The notes beneath the pieces were generated by a model. That model was not told the DNA's origin. It searched no databases and worked only from the letters and a program-made list of their open reading frames with translations. Both the position numbers and the translations under genes were made by a program. Shown here piece after piece: positions 38,334 through 47,441 of a stretch of 64,000 nucleotides of DNA. Source of the stretch: Pleionea litopenaei (GTDB taxonomy: Bacteria > Pseudomonadota > Gammaproteobacteria > Enterobacterales > Kangiellaceae); the NCBI RefSeq assembly GCF_031198435.1, contig NZ_CP133548.1:3320001-3384000 (forward strand), written 5' to 3'. Each line of letters starts with the position of its first letter. The stretch's first letter is position 1.

Positions 38334-39833
38334 ATGAATACCGAAGAATTAGACATTCAACGACTCAATGCATTGCTCGAAAAAAATCCTACGGACTCTG
38401 AATCATTAATTTCGTTAGCTGAAATTTTAATCAAAGGACGAGATTACAATCGAAGTCGCTTTTTGGTACATCGATCACTACGTGGGCAGTTTTCGACGCC
38501 AAAGTTAATGCTTAGAGCCTTGAAACTTCTTTCCTATTTTGGTGACGCTGCAATTATTAAATCCATTGTTGCTCAAGTTAGGCCAGCAATGTGGGACAGT
38601 GCCAAATCGTTATCCGAAGTCTCGCATATTCTTAGTATCATCAATGCGAATGAAGATTCCAAAGAGTTTGCACTCGAGGCAGTGAAACGCGATGCAGGAC
38701 ATCCTCCTTCGTTGCATATGTTAGCGACTACGGAGTTGTTTTTCGGAAATATGGAGCGAGTTAATGAACTGGCCGAAAAATGTTTAACCTTTATCCCCGA
38801 TGACCCAGGCGCACACTGGCTTTTAGCAAGGGTTAATAAAGGTGACGGTGATGCGAGAATAGAACGAATTAATAAGAGTCTAGAAACCACTGACAATCCA
38901 GAATACCGTTCTCGAATGTTTTACGCACTTCATTACGAGCATCATAATTTAAAACAGTACGACAAAGCATGGAAAGCCTTAGAACAAGGGCACAAAGAAC
39001 GGAGTAAGGTGTTTCCTTACGATCCTTCATTTTATGAAGCGCTCTTCTCAAAGTTAAAAAATATCTCGGCCGATGCGCATCGACCAGGTCTTGATTTGTC
39101 GGCCGCACCATTTAAGTCTATTTTTATTTTGGGGTTACATCGCTCTGGCACGACGCTGACAGAACGTATAATTAGTGGGCACTCGAAAGTTAGCGCCGGT
39201 GAAGAAAGCTATGACTTTACCATTCAGCTTCGACGTCAAATGAATAATCCGTTTAAAGCGGAAAACGACCCAAGCGTCATCGATGCAATTGATAAACTAG
39301 ATTTTGCAGAGATAGCTCAAGGCTATATCGAAGCCATGTTGTGGCGTGCAAAAGATAAGCCCTTATTAACGGATAAACTACCGAGTAACTACTTAAATAT
39401 TCCATTGATAATTCGAGCATTGCCCAACGCAAAGTTTATTATGCTTTTCCGCGACCCTATCGATGTTGCCTTTTCGAATATGAGAACATTATTTAGTACC
39501 GCAGCGACTTATTCTTATTCTTTAGAAACGACCGCTCATTTCTTTAAATTGTTTGAAGATTATAGAAAAGACCTATTAGAAAAATACCCTGATAGAATTT
39601 ATCCACTCCACTATGAAAACCTAGTGGCCAATCCGCAACTAGAAACAGAAAAAATGTGTGAATTTTTAGGCCTGGATTTTGAACCTGATATGGTGGATAT
39701 TAAATCACGAAAAGAGTCGGTCGCAACCGCTAGTAGTATTATGATGAGAGACGGTATTCGAAAAGACCGCTCAAAAGTCTGGACGACTTATGGTGAGTAT
39801 TTGTCGCCGCTCATTGATATGTTAGAAAGATAA
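38334..39833 (+). CDS. TPR-domain sulfotransferase
   Basis: A 499-residue protein with an N-terminal helical TPR-like half (about 1-250) and a C-terminal Sulfotransfer_3-type domain. The PAPS 5'-phosphosulfate loop is GLHRSGTTLTERII (267-280), followed by the SAGEESYDF segment. The 3'-phosphate site is MLFRDPIDVAFSN. This loop plus the following GE resembles tyrosylprotein sulfotransferases, which sulfate Tyr in exported proteins, but the acceptor here is unknown. No signal peptide is seen, so it is probably cytoplasmic. The ATG at 38334 avoids a longer frame running through the terminator. The oxygenase-like gene follows after 20 bases, so the two are likely co-transcribed. Confidence 0.85.
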   Translation: MNTEELDIQRLNALLEKNPTDSESLISLAEILIKGRDYNRSRFLVHRSLRGQFSTPKLMLRALKLLSYFGDAAIIKSIVAQVRPAMWDSAKSLSEVSHILSIINANEDSKEFALEAVKRDAGHPPSLHMLATTELFFGNMERVNELAEKCLTFIPDDPGAHWLLARVNKGDGDARIERINKSLETTDNPEYRSRMFYALHYEHHNLKQYDKAWKALEQGHKERSKVFPYDPSFYEALFSKLKNISADAHRPGLDLSAAPFKSIFILGLHRSGTTLTERIISGHSKVSAGEESYDFTIQLRRQMNNPFKAENDPSVIDAIDKLDFAEIAQGYIEAMLWRAKDKPLLTDKLPSNYLNIPLIIRALPNAKFIMLFRDPIDVAFSNMRTLFSTAATYSYSLETTAHFFKLFEDYRKDLLEKYPDRIYPLHYENLVANPQLETEKMCEFLGLDFEPDMVDIKSRKESVATASSIMMRDGIRKDRSKVWTTYGEYLSPLIDMLER

Positions 39834-39853
39834 GCTGTTACTGGAGTTTTTAC

Positions 39854-40531
39854 ATGAGTACGCAATTAAACCCCATTTTTTCAGTGCCTTTTTATCAAAC
39901 AAAGTTTGACGATGTTGATGCGCTCAATGCTAAGTTAAAACAACGCTTTATTGAAAAAGAACGAGAGGGTGATGCCAATCGCAATGTTGGGGCCTTAGTC
40001 AATCAGCCTGATGGCTTGTACGAAAGTAAGTTTAATCTGTTTGATTGGCAATATACGGAAATTAAAGAACTCGAGAAGAAATGCTGGACCGCCTTATACG
40101 GCTTAATCGGCGAAATCAATGGCTATGATCGAGACACATTATTGAGACTGCATATAAAAGCGGAAAGCTGGTTTCATATCATGCGTAAGCATTCATACTT
40201 CTCCACTCATTGTCATCCCATGGCCTCTTGGTCTGGCGTTTACTGTGTTGATCCAGGAGACCAAGTCTCTCCAGACAGTCGCTCGGGTCGACTAGAATTT
40301 ATTAATCCATTTCCCGCCGCGAGTACCTATATCGATATGGCTAATGCAAGGCTGACGGGAATTTACGAAACGAATCATGTGGGCATCCAGTTGCAAGCTG
40401 GCCAACTGGTAATTTTTCCATCATGGTTGCAGCATCAGGTTCTACCTTATCTGGGTGAGAAAGAACGAATTACGGTAGCCTTCAATGCACGCTTTATGCT
40501 GCAAGGTCCTTTACCTACAATAAATCGATAA
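39854..40531 (+). CDS. Putative 2OG-Fe(II) oxygenase (TIGR02466-like)
   Basis: A 225-residue cytoplasmic protein resembling the TIGR02466 / 2OG-FeII_Oxy_5 family. It begins NPIFSVPFYQTKF, has the central WFHIMRKHSYFSTHCHPMASWSGVYC region with candidate iron-binding His residues, and ends with GQLVIFPSWLQHQVLPYLGEKERITVAFN. The last block supplies the distal His and the Arg that binds 2-oxoglutarate. The family has no established substrate; it is often found near TPR proteins and sulfotransferases. The ATG has TGGAG upstream. It lies between the TPR-sulfotransferase and the S9 peptidase with gaps of 20 and 23 bases. Confidence 0.8.
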   Translation: MSTQLNPIFSVPFYQTKFDDVDALNAKLKQRFIEKEREGDANRNVGALVNQPDGLYESKFNLFDWQYTEIKELEKKCWTALYGLIGEINGYDRDTLLRLHIKAESWFHIMRKHSYFSTHCHPMASWSGVYCVDPGDQVSPDSRSGRLEFINPFPAASTYIDMANARLTGIYETNHVGIQLQAGQLVIFPSWLQHQVLPYLGEKERITVAFNARFMLQGPLPTINR

Positions 40532-40554
40532 CGTTAATAAGGAATTTTGTCATC

Positions 40555-42510
40555 ATGGTGAAATATCTATCTTTATTAATTGGACTGCTGATCTCACTAC
40601 AGTCCTATGCCGAGAAAGTGCCTTTAGAGGTCTTTGCTAAACAACCGAGCTTTCGTTCAGTCAAAATCTCTCCGACAGGAGAGTACTTGGCTTTTACCTA
40701 TGAAGAAGGCACAGAAGTTCGACTGGCGGTCATGTCTACCAAAGACAAGAAAATTCTTTCAAGTTTTGAGTTTGGCGAGCATAAGCGTGTCATCCAGTTC
40801 GACTGGCTTAATCATGAGCGTGTAGGTATGTTGGTTCAAAAGTTTACCGGCTTGTTTGATGGTGCAAACCCTCAAACTATCTGGGTAGCTGCTAACTATG
40901 ATGGATCGATACGACGTGGTTTGTGGGATTTCTCATCATCAACCATGAGCTTATTATCGACACTTGATGATGACCCTGAGCATGTATTAGTCACTAAGCG
41001 ACACTGGAGTGATGGTGGTGGAGCGAAGGTCTATAAGGTTGATATTTATTCAGCAAAAAATGACTACTTAAAGCTTGAGCCTCAAAGCGCTGTTCATAGT
41101 GACCCTGGTATTATTGCTTATGGGACGAACTTAAAAGGCGAAGTTACCATCGCTTATGAGTATGACAGAGGAAAAGATGAAACAAGTGTTGAGGATGATA
41201 TCGGTTATTTTCATTTTAAAGCAAAAGGTGGCAGTGACGATTGGAATCGATTGGCTTTGCCGGCGAAGCGGAAACGTCCAGTGGTTAATTTTTACGGATA
41301 CAATTTAGACGAGACTAAAGTTTATTTTACCTCTAATTTTGATCAAGCCGACGATAGTACTCTCGGCTTATTCGAGATGGATTTGTCGAGCTTGGAGATC
41401 ACCAAGATATTTCGTCACGAAGATGTTGATATAACCGGCGGAATATATGGCCCAGATAACGAGCTGATCGGTGTTGAGTATGAAGCCGGGTACCCTGAAA
41501 AATTCTTTATTGATCCAAAGGCCGAAGGCGCTGTTTATCTTCGCTCGTTTATGGCTGCTTTTCCTGAGCAAAGTGTCTATATTACAAGCATGACCGATGA
41601 TAAGTCGAAGCTTCTTGTTTTTGCACACAGTGACCGAGATCCTGGCAAATATTACATTTACGATAAAGCCAAGAAAAGCATGAAATATCTTCTGAGTCGT
41701 AAACCAGAAGTTAAACCAGAACTGATGGCGAGAGTCGAGCCCTTTGCTTTAAAAGCGCGCGATGGATTAAAAATGTACGGCCAATTTACCATTCCCAATG
41801 GCGTCGAGCTTAAAGACCTACCATTGGTTGTTTACCCGCACGGTGGTCCTTACGGCGAAGCTGATAAATGGGGTTGGGACCGACGCGCACAGATGTTAGC
41901 GAATAACGGCTATTTAGTTATGCAGTTAAACTTTCGTGGTTCTGGTGGCTACGGTGAAGAGTTTGTGAAAGCTGGCTATGGCGAATGGGGCCGTAAAATG
42001 CAAGACGACATTACCGATGCTACCTTATGGGCAATAAAAACTGGGGCCGCTGACAAAGACCGCATTTGTATTCATGGAGTGTCTTATGGTGGTTACGCGT
42101 CGATGAACGCTGTGGTTGCAGAACCTGATTTATACAAATGCTCGATTCCCGATGCGGGACCGTATGACCTAGAACTTCAGTGGGATAATGCGGACACCTT
42201 TAGAGGTGCGAATATGAAGCATAAAGAATATTATGTTAAGCGTTATATCGGAGGTTCGAAGAATAATAAAGAGCGCTCGCCAGTATTTCATGTTGATAAA
42301 GTTAAAGCTGATTTGTTTATCGTTCATGGTGAGAATGACGTTCGTGTGCCTATCGAGAATGCCTACGTGTTAGAAGAAGCTTTGAAGAAGGCTAAAAAGC
42401 CCTATATAAAAATGTATAAAGAAGATGGACACGGTTTTCAAAAATTAGAGTATCGATTAGATCTTTATAAAGAAATGTTGAAGTTCTTAGAAAAGAATAT
42501 CGGTAAGTAA
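40555..42510 (+). CDS. Secreted prolyl-oligopeptidase-family (S9) peptidase
   Basis: A 651-residue exported serine peptidase that probably trims oligopeptides in the periplasm or outside. It has a signal peptide (1-19, SYA/EKV), a beta-propeller N-terminal region (about 20-380) and an alpha/beta-hydrolase domain (about 390-651). The catalytic triad is visible: S510 in GVSYGGYAS, D595 in HGENDVRVP and H626 in DGHGF. The oxyanion region is YPHGGPYG. ATG with AAGGA upstream. It ends the TPR-sulfotransferase/oxygenase unit and is closed by a bidirectional terminator. Confidence 0.92.
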   Translation: MVKYLSLLIGLLISLQSYAEKVPLEVFAKQPSFRSVKISPTGEYLAFTYEEGTEVRLAVMSTKDKKILSSFEFGEHKRVIQFDWLNHERVGMLVQKFTGLFDGANPQTIWVAANYDGSIRRGLWDFSSSTMSLLSTLDDDPEHVLVTKRHWSDGGGAKVYKVDIYSAKNDYLKLEPQSAVHSDPGIIAYGTNLKGEVTIAYEYDRGKDETSVEDDIGYFHFKAKGGSDDWNRLALPAKRKRPVVNFYGYNLDETKVYFTSNFDQADDSTLGLFEMDLSSLEITKIFRHEDVDITGGIYGPDNELIGVEYEAGYPEKFFIDPKAEGAVYLRSFMAAFPEQSVYITSMTDDKSKLLVFAHSDRDPGKYYIYDKAKKSMKYLLSRKPEVKPELMARVEPFALKARDGLKMYGQFTIPNGVELKDLPLVVYPHGGPYGEADKWGWDRRAQMLANNGYLVMQLNFRGSGGYGEEFVKAGYGEWGRKMQDDITDATLWAIKTGAADKDRICIHGVSYGGYASMNAVVAEPDLYKCSIPDAGPYDLELQWDNADTFRGANMKHKEYYVKRYIGGSKNNKERSPVFHVDKVKADLFIVHGENDVRVPIENAYVLEEALKKAKKPYIKMYKEDGHGFQKLEYRLDLYKEMLKFLEKNIGK

Positions 42511-42533
42511 GTTTGCTCTAATCTTAGAGTTTT

Positions 42534-42565
42534 AAAAAAGGCGAGTAACTACTCGCCTTTTTTTA
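42534..42565. terminator. Bidirectional terminator between S9 peptidase and sulfotransferase genes
   Basis: AAAAAAGGCGAGTA and TACTCGCCTTTTTTT form a long perfect stem with A tracts and T tracts on both strands. It serves the convergent genes; the minus-strand sulfotransferase stop codon (42563-42565) lies inside its T tract. Confidence 0.92.
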
Positions 42566-43318
42566 TAAGAAAAGGCCGTTCCAATAGTGTTTTGGTTTTG
42601 AGAAATGATCGAGTAACTTCAGGTTATCTTCTCGCAACTGCTCTATCACCCAATTAAACGTCTTGTCATCCCAACTATGGAGTGATGCGTCTTGTTTTCC
42701 TTCTCTTTGGGTGGTTGAAGATCCTTTGCGAGTATTCTTTTGTTCTTGATCTAAATTGGGATAAAAATTATCATCTACGCCTAAAAAGCGACAGACCTCT
42801 TGCGTTTGACCAATAATATCGGTGATATATTCTTCAAACCAAACTACTTTTATATTTCGCTCGCCAAAGGCTTCTCGATAAGCACTGAACACCTCCCAGT
42901 AGCGACTGGAGTCGAGCATCATGGTGTTTCTTTTAACGGCTTGAGTTAGGGAAACAAAGTTTGGGCTTTCAGGCGTTGCCGCATGCTCGTAATAGGCTGA
43001 CTCAATGCGTTTGACAGGATGTCTTACCATATAAATTATTTTTGCATCAGGAACATGTTTTTTTATTCGAGAAATGGTATTCGGTTGATACCTAATACGT
43101 GAATAAGATGTTGAGGCATCGCCAACGATTTTGCAGTCTTTGCAATGTTGATACAGTGTCAAATATCGCTCCCATCCTGCTGCGTAAAATTTATCAAAGG
43201 AAAAGAAATGCGGCTCTTTGCCACGCACGATGCCTACGTCAGGGTGCTGCGCTAACAGAGACGCGAGTGACGTGGTTGCCGCTTTAGCGGCACCTATGAT
43301 GAAAAAACTTGGAGTCAT
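42563..43318 (-). CDS. Sulfotransferase (Sulfotransfer_1-like)
   Basis: A 251-residue cytoplasmic sulfotransferase of the heparan-N-sulfotransferase-like class. The PAPS 5'-phosphosulfate loop is GAAKAATTSLASLL (residues 8-21), where the usual GTT is ATT. The 3'-phosphate site is YMVRHPVKRIESAYYEH, with the expected Arg and Ser. It also keeps GDASTSYS and KEPHFFSFDKFY blocks typical of carbohydrate sulfotransferases. It differs from the TPR-sulfotransferase nearby, so the locus encodes two unlike sulfotransferases. The acceptor is unknown. Its upstream region holds three copies of a 14-base tandem repeat. Confidence 0.87.
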   Translation of the reverse strand: MTPSFFIIGAAKAATTSLASLLAQHPDVGIVRGKEPHFFSFDKFYAAGWERYLTLYQHCKDCKIVGDASTSYSRIRYQPNTISRIKKHVPDAKIIYMVRHPVKRIESAYYEHAATPESPNFVSLTQAVKRNTMMLDSSRYWEVFSAYREAFGERNIKVVWFEEYITDIIGQTQEVCRFLGVDDNFYPNLDQEQKNTRKGSSTTQREGKQDASLHSWDDKTFNWVIEQLREDNLKLLDHFSKPKHYWNGLFL

Positions 43319-43322
43319 ATCT

Positions 43323-43364
43323 TAAAGTTACGGATTTAAAGTTACGGATTTAAAGTTGCGGTTT
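43323..43364. repeat. Three 14-base tandem repeats
   Basis: Units TAAAGTTACGGATT at 43323-43336 and 43337-43350 are identical; a third at 43351-43364 (TAAAGTTGCGGTTT) differs at three places. They lie 5 bases upstream of the minus-strand sulfotransferase ATG, within its leader and probable ribosome-binding region. This is too short and spacer-free for CRISPR. It may be slippage, or may tune expression. Confidence 0.8.
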
Positions 43365-43554
43365 AAATTTACGAGCATTACCGATGTTGCTTTCTATATC
43401 CAGTCTGCATCACACTTATTATCTTGTAAAGACAATAAGTGAGTAAAATTGAATTTATAAATAGTCAGCATAATTATTTTTTTTCGTGTCATCGCAAAAT
43501 GAAGTGATGCGTTTAATGTATCTGAAAACAATAAAAATTGATCAAGGAGTATGA

Positions 43555-46149
43555 ATGAAGAGTCGTGTTCATTTAGCAGTCGTGACTGCGTTGGTTGTTG
43601 GCGCTTATGCAAAGGCTGACGATCAGCTCAGCGTTGAGCAGAAGTTAAGCCTATCACAGGCAAGTTTAAGCGATATATCCATATTTACTAAGGATGATAT
43701 TCAGGCAAAAGGCGTGAATTCAATTGCAGAGTTTCTGCATCAACTCCCGCAAAATAATTTTGGTTCTTACCGACCTATTTCGGGTCGCAATGCGACCATA
43801 TCCAGTGTTAATTTGAGAGGAGTGGGTAGTAACCGAACATTGGTTCTGTTGGATGGACGACGATTGCCAGAGTCTATGCAAACTGGAAATGGTCAAGATC
43901 TTAACAGTATTCCGCTTGCCGCTGTTGAACGCATAGAAGTGTTGCCCAGATCGGCAAGTGCACAATTTGGTTCAGGGGCGATCGGTGGAGTTGTTAACAT
44001 CATTACACGTGCCGACTTTGACGGCGTCGAATTAAGTTACTCGTTGGGTGACTCGAGTACTGGCGACTCTGGCATTGAAAGAGCATCGGCGATATTCGGT
44101 TCTTCAAGTGCCAAAGTAAAGTTGGTTGGTGGAATTTCGCTCAATAAACGCGATGAAATTTATCGTAAAGATGTTACCTGGTCGACTGAAGAAACGTCGT
44201 CGTTTTCAAATAACTTTTATCAAGCAAATTTAAATCCGGGAAGTTATTACGGTTACACTCAAGGGCCAGCCTATTTCCACCCGACTTATGGAAATTCGGT
44301 TCCACAAGCATGTTCAGAGCTATCAGACAGTTTTACTGTGGTCGGAGGCCGCTGCTTTTACAATGTCAACAATGACATGATGTTAGAGCCATCGCTGAAT
44401 AATTACTCTCTTTTTGCCAATGCCAGTTATCGAATCAATGAGCAATGGCAAGTCTATTTCAATTCGGGCGTTTCAAGAGTGGAGTCATTTGATCAACTTG
44501 CTCCGACACCTTCTACACCTTGGGTCGGAGGCTCAGTTTTTATTCCTACAACGTCGCCGAACCATCCTGCAAATCAAGGTTTTGTAGGGTATGACGGTAA
44601 TTCGCCGTTATTTCTTCGCCATCGTTTCGTAGGACTTGGTAATCGAAAGTTATTTTTGGAAGAGAATCAATATCGAGTGACGCTTGGCGCTGAGGCTGAT
44701 TTAAATTCTTGGCACTTTGATTTTGGTATTCGCCGACATGAATCTAAAGGAACTAGGTTAGGATTAAACTATGTTGTGACGTCATCGGCACAAGCTGCAA
44801 TTGAGTCTGGTGAGTACAATATTTATGATCCTTTAAGTAGTGATCCTGCCGTATTAGACTCTATTAAAGCAACAATCAATCGAGACATGCTTTCGTCAAT
44901 TGATGAACTCTACCTCTCCGCTGAATGGCAAGGGTTTGCAATGAATGGTGGCGATGCGGTCGTAAGCTTCGATATTGAACAGCGTAAAGAAGAATATCAA
45001 GACCTCTACGATACCTTGTCGGCTTCAGGACAAATTTCAGGATCGTCTGGCAGTAATGCACTTGGGAGTCGTGATCTTACCGCGTTTGCTGTGTCGGTTT
45101 ATCTTCCTTTTAGTGATAAATTGACTGTGCAATCGTCTCTTCGACAAGAAAAGTACACTGGCGTTGATGCTGAAACAGCGGTCAAATTAGCCGCGTCTTA
45201 TTTAATCTCTGATGAATGGCGTTTAAGCGCACAATGGTCATCCGACTTTCGAGCGCCCGACATGCGTTCAACCACGCTAGCTCCCAGTTACTCGTTAACA
45301 CAAGTGAATGATCCCGATTCATGTCTACTCGGTGGATTTCCAGGAAACTGTTTTGTGCCTGCTGCCGCTTATCAAGTGCAAAACCCAAATTTAGCTGCTG
45401 AAACCAGTGACGATTTAAGCCTAACTTTAGAATACGATCTTAATGATTCTATACAGATAAAGTTGTCTGCCTGGAACTTGTCCATCGATAACAAGCATAC
45501 CTATATCGGCGCACAACAGGTTATTGATTGCGTGAGGATTCCGACCTGCCAATATGCGACTAATCTTCCTACAAATCTTAGTTCACCCAATGCTGCGTTA
45601 GGAATAGGTGTGTCTAGAGATAGCAATGGTTTTCTAACTCTGGTTCAAAATGGCGTTGTCAATTTAGGTGACTCAGACGTGGCAGGGTTTGATTTCAGCA
45701 TTAACGGGGAAGCTAACTTTTCAGAGTATGGTTCTTTATCCAGTAAGTTTACTTACTCTGAAGTGAGTCAATATGAAAATGATGGCGTTGATCAAGTCGG
45801 AAAAGTTGGTAATCCAGATTATCGAATACAATGGAATAATCGCTGGTTGATTGGAGACTACTCCGTTAATTACACGCTAAACCATATTGCTAAAACAAAT
45901 TCCACGTGGTTCGATCTGTATGCTCCAGCCTATGCGAGTTACGGGTATTCTGCGGCAATTGATAGTTGGACAACGCATGATCTACAGCTAAGTTGGAATA
46001 CACCTTGGAATGGTCAGCTGGCTATTGGTGTAAACAATCTTAGCGATGAAGAACCATCGATCGATCCTTTGTTGAGTGAACAGTATTTGGTTAATTTGCA
46101 TAATCCATACGGACGTACAACATACGTTCAATACAAGCAAAGCTTTTAG
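43555..46149 (+). CDS. TonB-dependent outer-membrane receptor (third; paralogue of the second)
   Basis: An 864-residue receptor with a signal peptide (cleavage near residue 22, AYA/KAD), plug (LLDGRRLPES, ERIEVLPRSASAQFGSGAIGGVVNIITR) and barrel ending TYVQYKQSF. It is a clear paralogue of the receptor at 35567 along the whole length, but lacks the ITGSRIKR segment after the signal peptide and has a shortened N-terminus. Its codons are ordinary for the window, unlike the paralogue. ATG with AAGGAG six bases upstream; followed by a strong terminator. It probably takes up a related ligand at lower level. Confidence 0.93.
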   Translation: MKSRVHLAVVTALVVGAYAKADDQLSVEQKLSLSQASLSDISIFTKDDIQAKGVNSIAEFLHQLPQNNFGSYRPISGRNATISSVNLRGVGSNRTLVLLDGRRLPESMQTGNGQDLNSIPLAAVERIEVLPRSASAQFGSGAIGGVVNIITRADFDGVELSYSLGDSSTGDSGIERASAIFGSSSAKVKLVGGISLNKRDEIYRKDVTWSTEETSSFSNNFYQANLNPGSYYGYTQGPAYFHPTYGNSVPQACSELSDSFTVVGGRCFYNVNNDMMLEPSLNNYSLFANASYRINEQWQVYFNSGVSRVESFDQLAPTPSTPWVGGSVFIPTTSPNHPANQGFVGYDGNSPLFLRHRFVGLGNRKLFLEENQYRVTLGAEADLNSWHFDFGIRRHESKGTRLGLNYVVTSSAQAAIESGEYNIYDPLSSDPAVLDSIKATINRDMLSSIDELYLSAEWQGFAMNGGDAVVSFDIEQRKEEYQDLYDTLSASGQISGSSGSNALGSRDLTAFAVSVYLPFSDKLTVQSSLRQEKYTGVDAETAVKLAASYLISDEWRLSAQWSSDFRAPDMRSTTLAPSYSLTQVNDPDSCLLGGFPGNCFVPAAAYQVQNPNLAAETSDDLSLTLEYDLNDSIQIKLSAWNLSIDNKHTYIGAQQVIDCVRIPTCQYATNLPTNLSSPNAALGIGVSRDSNGFLTLVQNGVVNLGDSDVAGFDFSINGEANFSEYGSLSSKFTYSEVSQYENDGVDQVGKVGNPDYRIQWNNRWLIGDYSVNYTLNHIAKTNSTWFDLYAPAYASYGYSAAIDSWTTHDLQLSWNTPWNGQLAIGVNNLSDEEPSIDPLLSEQYLVNLHNPYGRTTYVQYKQSF

Positions 46150-46156
46150 TGCTTTT

Positions 46157-46184
46157 AAGCGTGGAGAAATCCACGCTTTTTTTT
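46157..46184 (+). terminator. Intrinsic terminator after third TonB receptor
   Basis: AAGCGTGGA pairs with TCCACGCTT around a GAAA tetraloop and is followed by a T tract. It lies eight bases after the stop. Confidence 0.93.
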
Positions 46185-46229
46185 CAAGTTAGTTTTTATA
46201 CACTGAAACTTCATAGAGCTGTTAATGGA

Positions 46230-47336
46230 ATGACTCGCATGTTGAAATACTTAGTGTTTTTTATCTTTTTGGTCATTGTTCTATCTGGCTGCGCTCAAAA
46301 ACGAGTTGTTCCTTTAGAGCGTAATGATGGCTTGAAAATCAACGCTCCTGAAAACGTTGGTATTGATCAACGTCTATTGAAGTCCGCGAGCAGTGAAATA
46401 TATCAATATCGAGAAAACTCAGTCTCACCGACCCTTCAAAAAAATAAAAAATACGTTGGAATTACCAGTCTTTTAGTCGCGCGAAAAAATCAGTTGGTTT
46501 TCGAGCGGTATTTTAATGGTGCGGCGCTAGAAACCCCCGTGCCTGCAGCATCATTCAGCAAAAGTGTATTATCGGCACTGATTGGAATTGCTATTGGAGA
46601 AGGTAAAATTCCGAGTGTAGAAACCAGTTTGTACGATTATTCTGATTATCCCGAATTACAACATTGGGATGACAGAAAAGCAGCGATTCAACTTCGCCAT
46701 TTACTGACAATGACGACTGGCTGGGACTGTGGAAACATTGGCGATTATGAATCCCATTGTGGAGCAGAAATGGATAAGCATACTGATCCCTATAAATGGG
46801 TTCTGGATCTGCCGATGGTGGCGAAACCTGGTGAGATCTTTAACTATAACGACGCAGTACATCGTTTTTTAGGAGCAATCATTGCGATTGCAACGGATCA
46901 ATACGCTACTCGCTATTATCAAGAGAAGTTAATGCTTCCGATGCAAATGGAAAATAATGTTTTGCAAACATCCACCATGACTAGCCGTGAAATGTTAAAG
47001 TTTGGTTTGTTGTATTTAAATCAAGGTCGCTTTCAAGACCAGCAAATAGTCCCAGAGTCTTGGGTTAAACAATCAACTCAGGTTCAAGTTCCCTTTAAAC
47101 AATCTCAGCAATTGCAAGGCTATGGTTATTTGTGGTGGGTGTATGATTTTTCAGTAGGGCAACAAACTTTTTCCGGGTATTACGCTGCCGGCAATGGTGG
47201 TCAATATGCCTTTGTCATTCCTGCATTGGAATTAGTGGTTGTTTTTACCGGAATTAACTACGGTTCGACATACTATATGAAGCAGCCCTTTGAAATTATG
47301 GAACAGTATATTCTTCCTAGCGTTCATTCTTCCTAG
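46230..47336 (+). CDS. Lipoprotein serine hydrolase, beta-lactamase/6-aminohexanoate-hydrolase-like
   Basis: A 368-residue exported lipoprotein. The signal peptide ends in a lipobox (VLSGC, near residue 21). The mature part is a class C beta-lactamase/esterase fold with the nucleophile motif SFSK (SxxK). FNYNDAVHRFLG sits where YxN is expected (here YND), and AGNGGQYAFVIP takes the place of the third motif. The CGNIGDYESHCG region is typical of NylB-like amide hydrolases. It may cleave a short amide or ester substrate rather than beta-lactams. Starts at 46230 or 46239 are possible; a longer frame from 46149 would read through the terminator. It lies downstream of the third receptor. Confidence 0.82.
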   Translation: MTRMLKYLVFFIFLVIVLSGCAQKRVVPLERNDGLKINAPENVGIDQRLLKSASSEIYQYRENSVSPTLQKNKKYVGITSLLVARKNQLVFERYFNGAALETPVPAASFSKSVLSALIGIAIGEGKIPSVETSLYDYSDYPELQHWDDRKAAIQLRHLLTMTTGWDCGNIGDYESHCGAEMDKHTDPYKWVLDLPMVAKPGEIFNYNDAVHRFLGAIIAIATDQYATRYYQEKLMLPMQMENNVLQTSTMTSREMLKFGLLYLNQGRFQDQQIVPESWVKQSTQVQVPFKQSQQLQGYGYLWWVYDFSVGQQTFSGYYAAGNGGQYAFVIPALELVVVFTGINYGSTYYMKQPFEIMEQYILPSVHSS

Positions 47337-47441
47337 CTTGAAACGCTCTTAGCGTTGAACCAGAGTTATAACCAAATGCTCATGGATTTATTCAAAGAGC
47401 ATTATGCAATCGCGTAACGTGAAGGTAATCGACAGGCCTTT

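Noticed and set aside
43323-43364. CRISPR-like array
   Set aside because: The repeats are 14 bases with no spacers and there are no cas genes in the window.
46149-46229. Upstream extension of the serine hydrolase lipoprotein
   Set aside because: It would code through the terminator at 46157-46184 and place the signal peptide internally.
47337-47441. Terminator between the serine hydrolase and DUF218 genes
   Set aside because: AACGCT/AGCGTT and AATGCTC/GAGCATT inverted repeats are present but lack T tracts, so a terminator is not claimed.
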